The position numbers and the translations under genes are program-made. Of a stretch of 64,000 bases of DNA, positions 48,140 through 59,700 are shown piece by piece. The stretch spans positions 22,916,456-22,980,455 of the forward strand of contig CM069593.1 in the NCBI GenBank assembly GCA_035771175.1, in the 5' to 3' direction. Every line of letters starts with the position of its first letter. Within the stretch, counting starts at the first letter, position 1. This DNA is from Paratinospora sagittata. Taxonomy: Eukaryota; Streptophyta; Magnoliopsida; Ranunculales; Menispermaceae. The notes under the pieces are model-generated. The model ran no database searches. It was not told the DNA's origin and worked only from the letters and a program-made list of their open reading frames with translations.

Positions 48140-50069
48140 GTTGAGATATATATCCTTCCACCAACAAAGCCAATTCGTTGCCTGCTCTGCCCTTCCCACT
48201 GTGAGGCTGCATTTCTGTCATTCCAAAGTTGCCATGCCATCCCAACCATACATTCCAATCGTTCCTTTTGAATGCTTGAAGCGTCCTCAACAAAACCATA
48301 TATAAGTTTGTTGATGTTCTCCTTTATTTGTTGATGTACTGCATGCTTCTTTAACTACTCTACATGAGCAAAAGATATGATGCAGTAAATTCGGGCCCTC
48401 CATGCAAATGGAGCAACACTCTAGCCAGTATGTCACCTATGGGTAAGCATCTATGCTGCAGTCTCCAATAGAAAAGCTTAATCTTGTTTGGAATGTTAAG
48501 TTTCCATATGGACTTCCAGCCGGCAACAAGAGAAGATAGGTTGGAGGGAGATCTTATATCACGAGGACTTCTAGCAAGGACATAGCCACTTTTAACAGTA
48601 TAATTACCTTGCTTCCCATAATGCCACACGATTTTATCTTGAAGGGTCCTATAGCTGAGAGGTATGGACCGTATTGCATCTATATCTTCTTGCATGAAAA
48701 TATTATTGAGGAGATTCACGTTCCATTGACCCTCGTTTCCCATAAGCTCCGCTACTTTAATTTTCGTGTGTAAGGGGTTTGGAGATATAGGTCGAAAAGA
48801 GGACTCCCCTGGGATCCAAGGGGCATGGAAAACTCTAATTGTGTTCCCATCTCCCACACTCCACCGGATACCTTTTGCAGCAAATCACGTCCCCATAGTA
48901 TGCTTCGCCATAAGTAAGATGGTCTAGATCCCTCCTTTGCTTCCAAAAACGATGTGTGCCTGTAGTATTTTGCTTTGAAGACCCTTTTTACAAGTGTTCC
49001 TTCTCTAGTGAGAAGTCACCAACTCTGTTTAGCAACCATCGCTTTATTAAAGCATTCCATGTCCTTAAAGCCCAGTCCACCCTTGTGTGAGTGACACATA
49101 TCCCTCCAATTTTTCCAGTGAATCTTCCTTCCGACTTCTGAATCACCCCACCAGAATTTTGCCATTATATTCTCCAGACTTGACCAGATACTACTTGGTA
49201 ATTTGAAGCAACTCATTGCATAGGTAGGAATGGCCTGTATGACTGCTTTAATTAAGACTTCTTGACCACCAAAAGAGAACATTCCCTTCTTCCACCCATT
49301 CAGCTTCTTCCATACGCTATCTATGATCCAACTAAAGGAATTAATCTTGTTTCGTGAGATAATCATAGGAAGGCCCAGATATCTATCGTGGTGTGACACC
49401 TCTTGGACTTCGAGAGTCTTCACAATGTCCATTCTATCACCTTGAGGGATATTCCTGTCAAAAGAGACTGCTGACTTCTCAAAATTTACTAACTGTCATG
49501 TTGAAGAGGAGTATTCTAACAGGATATCCTTCATAATATCACTCTCCTGACTTGATCATACGTTTTGCTCATATCCAGTTTGAGTGCCATATGCCTGTCA
49601 TTTGGTTTGCACCCTTTATGGATAGTATGTAGACATTCATGCGCCACCATAATACAGTCAGTAATCAGTCTACCAGGCACAAAGGCACTCTGGTTTTCAA
49701 AGATAAGGTGTGGAATTATTGATCGTAATCTATTTGTCATCGCCTTTGAAATAATTTTATAGACTACGTTACATAAGCTGATCGGGCGAAATTCTGTGAC
49801 TTGAGTTGGATCATTCTCCTTCGAAATTAGAGTTATCTGGGTATGATTGATATCTTCGACAGATCGACCCCCATTCAGAACCTCAAGACACAATAAAGAT
49901 ACGTCTTGGTACACCATTCCCCAACACTTTTGATAAAAAGAGTAGTCATTCCATCTGGTCCTGAGCCTTGGACGGATTCTCTTTCCAGCTGATCTGTCAT
50001 ATGGGGTTGAATTTTCATGCTAACATTTGCAATTGCACGGTTAATAGCATCTGAATTAGGATTATATGC
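48140..50069 (-). mobile_element. LINE, 5' truncated part: reverse transcriptase and zf-RVT region
   Basis: Minus-strand fragments appear in the order expected for a plant LINE ORF2. First comes the reverse transcriptase start with a GPDGM motif near 49,957. Then come RT fingers and palm (49,531-49,917; FRPISLCNVVYKII, NQSAFVPGR, ALKLDMSK), the RT connection region (49,016-49,432; YLGLPMI, FWWG) and the zf-RVT-like region (48,360-48,946). A tail at 48,140-48,258 precedes the copia insertion. Frames change between fragments and the endonuclease is absent, so this is a 5'-truncated pseudogene copy. Similarity fades near 50,069. I could not find a target-site duplication. Confidence 0.85.
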
Positions 50070-50283
50070 CTAGCAATGGATGCATCAATCTCCTAGTCAT
50101 TTTTCTATAAGTAGTATAAATGGTATTTACGGATAAAATTTTAAAAAGCTGGTAGACGCAGCTTGGAAAGGGCTTTTTGGGAATTGGACTCTTATATAAA
50201 CTCCAAAACTAAAGCCCTAAAAACCTCTCCAACGAACCCCCACTTCTTCTTCTTCTTCTTCTCTGCAACTCAAATCGCCTCCA
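50070..50283 (+). promoter_or_regulatory. RPL4 core promoter and 5' leader
   Basis: TATATAAA at 50,193-50,200 is a good TATA box. AAAGCCCTAAAAACC at 50,211-50,225 resembles the telo-box (AAACCCTAA) common in plant ribosomal protein promoters. A pyrimidine-rich leader with CTTCTTCTTC precedes the ATG at 50,284. Only about 120 bp separates the TATA box from LINE-derived DNA, so more distal elements would have to lie in or beyond the retroelement block. Confidence 0.65.
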
Positions 50284-52583
50284 ATGGCCGCCGCGGCGCG
50301 ACCTCTGGTGACGGTGCAGCCGCTCGACGGCGACATGGCTACCGACGGCGCCACCACCCTCCCCCTCCCGGACGTCCTCAAGTCCTCCATCCGTCCCGAC
50401 ATCGTCACCTTCGTTCACTCCAACATCTCCAACAACCGCCGCCAACCGTACGCCGTCAGCTCCCGCGCCGGCCACCAGACCTCCGCCGAGTCCTGGGGCA
50501 CCGGCCGCGCCGTCTCCCGCATTCCCCGCGTGCCCGGGGGCGGCACCCACCGCGCCGGCCAAGGCGCCTTCGGCAACATGTGCCGCGGCGGACGCATGTT
50601 CGCTCCCACCAAGATCTGGCGCCGCTGGCACCGCAAGATCAACGTCAATCAGAAGCGCTTCGCCGTCGCGTCCGCTCTCGCCGCCTCCGCCGTACCGTCT
50701 CTGGTGCTTGCGCGCGGACACCGGGTCGAAACCGTCCCTGAAATCCCTCTTGTTGTTGGGAACTCGGTGGAAGGAGTGGAGAAGACGTCCGCGGCGATTA
50801 GGGTTTTGAAGGAGATTGGTGCGTATCCTGATGCGGAGAAGGCGAAGGACAGCCATTCTATTCGGCCGGGGAAGGGGAAGATGAGGAATCGGAGGTACGT
50901 GTCGAAAAAGGGGCCGTTGATTGTTTATGGGACCGAGGGTTCGAAGATTGTTAAGGCATTTAGGAACATTCCTGGGGTTGATGTTGCAAATGTGGAAAGA
51001 TTGAATCTTTTGAAGATTGCGCCTGGTGGGCATGTGGGGAGGTTCATAATTTGGACGAAATCGGCGTTTGAGAGGTTGGATTCAATATACGGGTCGTTCG
51101 AGAAGGCGTCGGAGAAGAAGAAAGGGTATGTGTTGCCGAGGTCGAAGATGGTGAATGCGGATTTGTCGAGGATTATTAATTCGGACGAGGTTCAGTCTGT
51201 TGTGAGGCCGGTGAAGAAGGAGGTTAGGCGGGCGCGAATGAAGAAGAACCCGTTGAAGAATTTGAATGCGATGCTGAAGCTCAATCCGTATGCTAAGACA
51301 GCTAGGAGAATGGCACTTCTTGCAGAGGCGCAGCGGGTGAAGGCGAAGAAGGAGAAGCTTGATAAGAAGAGGAATGAGGTTTCAAAGGTATGTTTGCTTG
51401 TTAAAATATCTTTCTTTTTTTTTGGCTAGTGAATTAAGTGCTGCTGTTGGTTCTTAGTTAAAATTGATGTGTTGTGTATTGTGGTTACTGAATGATTTTT
51501 GCCATGTTTGTTAGATTAGTGTGGATTTAGTTGTCTATATTTATTAACATAATCTTCTATGATGTCATATGATATTGCTGGTTCAGACTTGATTTTCATT
51601 GTGTTTGTTGAAAACATTGGGATTGATAGCATGTTTTAGTGTTGGTCACAAATGAATATTTATGACGGCTCATTCAATTCATCAATCTTTATTTAATTGC
51701 AGTTTCACACTGCCTTGGATTTCATTATCGGTGATTGCTGAATCTTCTACTAGAAATATTTGGAAATGAATGCATGAGTATTATATGGGATTGAAAGGTC
51801 AATATTTGAAGTTTGAGTGAATCAGCATGTACGGCCATATGTGGTTTTAGATGTTTAAGAATTTCCTATTTTTATGGCTGCCTTGCCCTTCTTAGTGTCA
51901 ATTACTATGAAACATGGGAATGGTTAATCATTGAAGATCTTGAGCTGTTTCATCTTATGTTTTGTATAGATGCAAATGCTTTGAAATTCTTGACTCTGAG
52001 CTCCATCTGACACCATATTGATTTTCATAGGACACTTGAAATGTTTAAAATGAGTTTCTAATGGTTTAAGTGTTAAATGACATGTGCATCTATGCACTAG
52101 CCTCTGTTTTATGAATCCGAATCATCTCTCTTTTTTTATCACTAGAAGAGTTCCTTATCATATATTTGCCAATTTTGACTCCTTGATGACAAACAGTCCA
52201 TTTTTTTTAATTCGCATCCTTTGAAGTGTCTTTTGTTTATCAAATATACCTTATTTTTAATGTCTTATGTAAGTATGTTTATTCCTTACTTTTAAGTGTG
52301 AGGCTATATAATCATGTGTTCCCTGCTTTCCTAATATCTTTGTTAGACAGCACAAGCTTCAGTATTTTTATATATCACGGATGCACCTGTTGTTTGAAGC
52401 TTTAGTATTTTTATAAGTGCTGGTTGTTGTTTATGTACCATTATTGAGCTGTGTTAATTTTTCTGGCAGGAGGAGGCTACTGCAATCAAAGCTTCAGGAA
52501 AGGCATGGTACAAGACAATGGTCTCAGACAGTGATTACACAGAGTTTGAGAACTTCTCAAAGTGGCTAGGTGTTTCTCAGTAA
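50284..52583 (+). CDS. RPL4: 60S ribosomal protein L4 (uL4)
   Basis: A structural protein of the cytosolic large ribosomal subunit whose internal loop lines the peptide exit tunnel. Exon 1 50,284-51,387 and exon 2 52,470-52,583, with a GT-AG intron of 1,082 bp in phase 0. The product is 405 aa, the usual length for plant L4. Recognisable parts are [14 protein letters not shown] at the N-terminus, the loop ([19 protein letters not shown], about 93-111), [17 protein letters not shown], and a basic C-terminal extension. Exon 2 encodes the end ([19 protein letters not shown]). The first roughly 430 bp are strikingly GC-rich with C-ending codons. After about 50,720 codon use turns to G- and T-ending. 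Start chosen as the first ATG, matching the family. Confidence 0.97.
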
Positions 52584-53778
52584 TTCCAAATGCTGGCAGT
52601 AGTTACTGCTGGTGAAATTTTCTCGGATTTTGGTCTTTGGTTTTTTACAGCTAAATTTATGATTGTAGTGCCCCTTTTTTGTTTTGAAAGAATCCTACTA
52701 GGGGGAGAGATTGGTGCTCTTTTCATTCATGAAGAGGATTTTTTTAGCATTGAGTGAATTTTAGTTCTTTTTTTTTTTTTTTTGACAGAAATCCAATCCC
52801 TTCTTAGAAACTCAAACTCGAGCAATGAATTTGTACACCCTTATTTTATTTAAACATTATGTTTAATATTAAGATAGTGATTGAGGGTATTAGAGAAAAT
52901 CAGAAGGATTGTGGGGGCTGTAAATAGTAGGCTGCTTGGGCTTTGCTATTATTGCATGCAATGTAACAGTACTTTCGGTAATTCATTCATCTGCTATGAG
53001 CTGATTTATGCGGTTTTAGGAACACTTGCCACTATATGAGAGGGGGTGGTGAAGAAAGCTTACTTTCGCTGGAAAAAAATAAAGGCTCACTTACTAGATA
53101 CAGGTAAACCTATGCATAGGGTGATTCGATTATCTAAGCTAGTAAAAAAATCCCAACCATAAAGGTCACCCAGCCTGGCCAAGTTTGGTCCAAGCATGAG
53201 CTTGCGGGTTGGCCAAACCTGTTGAAGCTCAATTTAAAGATTTGATAAAAAATGGCTAAACCCCTTTAGAAAACCCTATAAATCCCATAAATGGGAAAAG
53301 TTACTTGCTCTTAATTAACTAATAATGAGTAAATTTTGATTTAGCCAAACTTCGTGGTGAAAACCCCATTTTAAGGTTCTTCAGGTGATGTTCAATCAGG
53401 CTTGGCAACCTTCAACCAACCTCAAGGTTGTGATTTGGCTATGCCAAGTTAAATAGTTAAATAGTTGCAAACCAACTCCATCTTGTCATTTAGCAGTTAA
53501 AAATTTACAAACAAGGGCCTTCTAAGCAGCAGCACTACCACCACACTCAAATAACAGCAAACTTTGTTACAAAAGCAGTGACTTTTTTCCATGGGAATGG
53601 CATGGAAAGAGAACAATTTACGTTCAAGCAACCCTTCTTACATTACCCACCCATCCATCCATTGACATAAAAGGCATTCTTCCTCACGTTATGCCCCTAC
53701 ATGCCGCTTTCTTCTCAAAGAAAGCAGAAACAAACACTTGGACTAAACCTCATGAATCTCTATTCACTCTTTAACACT
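52584..53778. other. Spacer between convergent RPL4 and UPF2 (3' UTRs)
   Basis: Holds the RPL4 3' UTR on the left and the UPF2 3' UTR on the right. A T-run near 52,768 is the only low-complexity feature. No additional gene seen. Confidence 0.6.
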
Positions 53779-56700
53779 TCACCTCCTTCTGCTGTAGTAA
53801 TACAGTCCACTTCCCGAAGAGTGGCCATGTTGCCTGTTACGACCACCGGAGCCTCTTCCACCAGTTCCGTCCCACGTGCTACCACCGCGGCCAGTCGATC
53901 TACTCCCCCCAGTTTGGGTCCAATTCATAACTTGAGTGCTCACACCATTCAGCTCCTCCTCTTCCCGGTCATTGTATTCCAGTATCAATCTCTTGATGTT
54001 CTGCTTCTCTTCTAGCTCGGCAGCCTCTTTTTGCTTTGTACTCTGCACCAAGGAGCAATCCCGAGGGATGAGCATCTGTTTCGTCTGTTGCTTGTTTCCC
54101 TTCTTCACGAGTACCTTCACAGATACTTCCTTGTTCCCGCCGCTACCATCTTCATCCAATGTCTCATCCCCGCTCTCCCCTTCAATATTGCCACCCCTTC
54201 CATGGTGATCCTTTGCTGAACCCTCGAACACGTTCATTGGTATCATCATGTTCAAGGTTGGCCTGGCTCTCAAGTCCAACTTCCTTGAATCCAAGCTCTC
54301 TTGCATTAGAGCCCTAAGCTCCCGGTCAAACTCGGCTTCTTCCTGGGGATCCACCTCTACCACTTTTTGCCTAACTTGCACTTCATCGTCTTCATCAGAA
54401 GCAACATGCCCGCCACCGTCTTCGTCGTCAACATCACTCTCACATTCGCCATCACGATTCTCTGATTTGCCTTCATATAATTCTTCCTCATCTTCATGCC
54501 CCTCTGGATTGGTACTGCCACTACCTGAATCACTCTCGCTATCTCCTACCGCATCTTCGTGCCCTCTGCCATTTACTTCAATCCCATTTGCTCGGATTTG
54601 CCCATTTGCTGAGGCAATGGCTTGGTCTGGACGTTTGCTAGTTTCGTTGTCAGAGTACTTCTCATTATTTGTCTTATCAGTGGAGGCTGTACGCTCATGT
54701 TCCTCAAGTTCTAGTAGCGCAGCATTAACTTCCTCAACAGATGAATATCTGGTCATGTTTGGCCGAAGATCCGCAAACAAGTCCTGTAAATATTTCCATT
54801 TTAACAGCTTAGTCCACTAAACCAGAATGCAAAGGGAATTCTATAATTAACAACAGAAAAGTTGCTATGAATTCATTACAGGGATAGTAGTGAAAAAACC
54901 ATTTTATATTGAAGGAGACAGAAAAATTCATACATAACAAGTTCTGAAGATTAAAAATCCAAGGCTGAAGATTACAGATGAACATCCTAAATCACTCATG
55001 AAAAGAAAAAAAAAGTTTGCAGCAAAGGCATAAGGGATTAAAAAAAATCAATGGAATATTCAGTAAAATTGCTGACCTTTCATATACCCAGTAGAGTAAA
55101 CTAGAGCGGATGCATGGTTTCTGCTAACTTGTTAACCAAAAATTGAAATTTTATTAAATAAAATTTTTATTTGAAGCTTTTATTCGTATTACTATAGTTA
55201 TTGCTTTTCAGAAGAGATAAATGTCTCTTGAAGAAGGCAAAAGGATGAAAATCTTTTATAATTTAAAAAAGGGAATTGGGTAGAGAATTTATAGAAAAAA
55301 AAAAAAAAAAACCTTTTACGAGTGAATCAGTAAATAAGAGTAAAATGGAAAAATTGTATGTACTATAAAGCCAACAAAGTAGGATAGGAATAGAAGAAGT
55401 GGGGGAAGGGTTAAAAAGCAAAACACTACCATATTACCCCTTGTAATTCCAAGCTCACTTTCTATATAAAAAGTTTATAAAGTAAATATGGGCAATATTA
55501 TAAGAATGACAAAAGTAAGCACACAGTGCATGCTAAAGCACGGAGTGGGAGAGTTCATTTTATGTTGCATCCCTCTGGGTTAGTGCTAGCAAACTAACTT
55601 AAGGCCTAAGGGTTATGGCGATTGGTTACACGATTTGGGCCCTATTTTAAGATCTTTCTGGGGAACCTTAGGAGAACACATTGTCCTCCTTGAGATCAGT
55701 TTGTGAATAGGCATGTAATGTTCATATTTTACTATCTTAATATACAGAATTTTGTTTCTTGTCAAAAAAAAAAAAAAAAACATTAAATATATTACAGATA
55801 TCCCAGAAAGTTCACTCTATAAACTGTGAATGACAGTACTGAGATAATCATAGCATTACCAAAAGTTTTCTAAAGTTAACACAGATTTCAGGTCAAGATA
55901 CTTCTACACACTTTTCAAATGGAACACAACTTGGCCAACTAATTAGGTTTTTCAAGCAACTTCTTCTGTGACAGTAAAATTGAACAATTCCATTAAGCTG
56001 AATAAAGCATAAAACTAAATGATATAAATATGATTTCCATTACACAATATTAGGGTAGATGTAAATGCTTACAACAAATAGGGTGTAAAAAGAACGCTAA
56101 TTTTTTTCCACGTAAATTTTAGTGGCAAATTCAACTTTAGGTTAATTATGATATACAAAGTCAAACATGCATTGCAATCTTAAACTCACTATACAGCAGT
56201 GAAAAAGAAGACAATTCAATTGACAACAAAAATTAGCTAGTAGAATCCAAACACAAGCATATTGACAGTTATGATATCCCTTCCAGATAAAGAAACACTA
56301 CCAACCTGCAGATCAAACTCAATGTCCAGAGGTATTGAACCTTTGCTGATAATGTATCGTTGGAAGTATATTAAGAATCTATCAAGCTTCCTTTTTGAAG
56401 AACCTCTACCAAAGTAGTGCCCACATGTCTGAAGAAGGGTTATGATCATTCTGATGCGGAAACAATCCTCTGGCGGATCCAGTTCATCTTGCTTCATATC
56501 AAAAAAATAATATTAAATTTGTTATTAGGAGTTGTAACAAGCAGAATGGAAAGCATGTAATCTAGTAGTAATGAAATGAAGTGGTAAGTATTAAAACAAA
56601 TACTATGGATGAGCATCTTCTTAAGGATTTAGATTGACTCCAGATTTTTACAACTTGATTGTAATAGTCTCAACTAATCTAAACTAAGGCAACTCCAGTA

Positions 56701-59700
56701 CCCCACTGTGAAGCACAGAGTGTGGTATCATTGTCTGGTACACCAGGTCTTATACCATAACCATGGACCCTGCAAGCTTATGTGTCCAACTCTTTTCTGA
56801 GCATGACTCTGATATCATAGACCAAAATGTCTCTCAAACCAAAGGGTACTTCAATACCATACTCTTATCCAGCATATGAATGTATCTAAAGTTTACTATC
56901 ACTCCTCAAGAAATCTCCATGCATCATAGAACATATTTTAACAGAAACACCACTAAGGCCATCTAGAACATAATATCACATATCCCATGTTACAAGTGAT
57001 AAGATTAATTCAAGAAGCCAAACAAAACGGAAAAATCAACATATTTTAACAGAAACACAACTAAATCCATCTATAACATAATAACACATATCCCATGTTA
57101 TAAGTTGGAAGATTAATTCAAGAAGGCAAATATAATGGAAATCTACATAGTTCCGTACTTAACTATGGTAATGTCACATTAGAAATAAGTTGTTTGTGTG
57201 ATTTTGCATATAAGAAATTGTTTGCCAAAATAATATAACAAGAAACTGTGTTTTTCAAGAATACTACAGCGAAGCTAGTACATAATATGTAGAAGAAAAA
57301 TCATCAAATATTGAAATATAATAATGGCAGCAGTCTGTCTGACGTCTCCTACCTCTTGCAGCATATTCAAAATGCTTGTCAAGTTTAGATACATCTGAGG
57401 TAAGTTCAGATACATATTTTAAGGCTGCCTTCGCAAGAAAGAAAGGAGTTGGGAGTGTAATAAGAATACACAAGCTGACTACTAAGTTCTGATTAATTCA
57501 GTTTGAGTATCGAGTTTCGGCAAATACAAATCAATGCATATTCATGGAGCAATATGCTGCCACCACAATCAGAAAAAACTTTTGGTAGATATAGAATATC
57601 AAAAGCAATAAGATCCAGCCTGTCAAAAAATAAAATACAATAGAATCCGTGAAAAGCTCGGTATGAATCAATAGTAAAACTCAGGACAAAGTGAACTGGA
57701 TTTTCTGCAACTAAGTTCAAATTCGAGGTCATACAAATAAATAAAGTTACAAGAACACCTTCATCCTCAGATTTATCTATTAAAGCACCAAAAAGCTTCC
57801 GCCACAAACTTATTAAAAACCAAATTTTTTACGAAAAACAGAATGGATGTGTTTCTACTTTAAAATTCAGTGAGTTCTATATCCAGCATCAACAATTTCA
57901 TTGAGTGAATGAGTGACCTACAGATGGAGTCAGCTGTAGAACCTCCTAAACTAGATATTGGAGAAGCAGCAGAAACCTTTTGTGATCTGAAAAATGCAGA
58001 GGAAAGCTCCAGTAATTCCATAAATAAGTTCAATTAGTAGAGCTTCTGAGTAAGTAGACATAGGTTATACGACAAACAAGGTCAAACACATCATAGATGT
58101 CAGGTAGTTCACTAATACAGTTTGTTTAATACTTCCTGTCTTTTCTTTATTTCTATAAGTGACAAAATGCACTGCCTGGCCTAGCCTCCTCTTTGATGGT
58201 CACCACAGGTTGTAATTGATAATGATAACTACAACAAGAGTCAATTTTTTGCTCCACTACACCAAGTGCTACAAAAATACTAATTTATTGAATACACTAA
58301 ACAACATGCAGTCATACCTCCGGTGTCCCATGGCCAAAAATGAGAATCAGGTAAAGTGTCTCAAAAATCAAGGAGGAATCTATATGTTCATAGTTGTAAA
58401 GCTCCCCTAAGAACCTCATATGTGCTATGCGTCGCTGCTGCATTCCATAGTCGTTAAGCTCTAGACCCAGCCTAATCTCTTCCAGAACCTGAAAAAGTCA
58501 AGATACCAATTCTTATCACATGAGAAACAACATTTTAGTGTAATACAACCAACTGATATAACTGAAAGAATTTGAACTTACAATCGAAACCACAAGTCAA
58601 ACAAACAACAGGCTTGAACAGAAACTTGAATAAAATAAACACAAGAAATGGCACCATTTAAGAAGTAAACCAAGTGATGAAAGTTATATTGAAAAACTAA
58701 AAGGAACAATATACACCAATTCTAAACCTAAGACAGCCATTTGTTTCATGAAATGCATCATGGTATTGTTGAAATCCTCTAAATAGAATTTCTCAAAGAG
58801 ACAACTTAAGCTGCAATGATTGGAATAGGGAAAAACTTCAAAAGGGAAAACTGGTATGGTTTATAAAGGTCAAGATGATTTTCGTTCACCTTAAGCATAA
58901 GTTAAGTTTAGAAAGTTCGAGATCATTTTTTTTTTTGGATAAGGAATGAGAGAGTTCAAGATCATATTATAGGAAACACATTAACTACCAATAAAAGTCC
59001 AAGATAATAGGGACAACCTCATCAACAACTGCTACTGCAAATTCATCATGGTATCGACTCAGACCAGCAGTCAGTGAAGCAATAAGGTGAACTTGGCTGT
59101 ACTTTCCCTTGTGAACCTTCATAAAGCATTTTAAGAGGTATGGTTCACATTCACTCCAAGGTAACTTCCGCAGCTGCCTCAGAACATGCTCGATAGAGGA
59201 TTTATCAAGATCAGAGAAGAGCAATTTTCTGATATACTGCAGAATAAAAAGACATTGAGAAGTTAAACAATCTGATGCTAAAAAAGAGTCACATAACTGT
59301 CACATAAAGCTTACTTAAAAATATAAGTTTTTCTATACCTGATGCAATGGAGGACGGACTTTAGAGACTCTAGCAGATCTTTCAGGTGGCTTGCATAGAT
59401 AGTAAGCATTTTCCACAAGTGTACTATGACGAGGATCCAAGTTTTTAACATTCTTCAATCGCATTAATATCTCTAACATATTTGCCATCCGAATTGTAGT
59501 TTCAGGAGATCGATAAAGAAAACGACCACATGTCTCAAGAAGGTTGCATGCAACATCAATGTTGTGATGAGTGAAATCATCTAAACAAGCCTGCTCAAGA
59601 GAGATCTCATGAGCAAATACTGATAATAATTTGGCATAAGTATGATCTTCTAATTGAAAATAACAGATGTCAAAATCTACAAAATCTAAAACCAAACATG

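Noticed and set aside
49980..50160. Target-site duplication for the LINE
   Set aside because: Sequence beside the poly(A) (near 25,535-25,553) was compared with the region around the LINE 5' limit; only weak similarity was found, so no TSD is claimed.
50209..51033. 274-codon minus-strand open frame
   Set aside because: Exact antisense of the GC-rich half of RPL4; low-complexity Ala/Gly/Arg product; a shadow of codon bias.
54248..54820. 190-codon plus-strand open frame
   Set aside because: Antisense of the acidic Ser/Glu-rich last exon of UPF2; Ser-rich shadow product.
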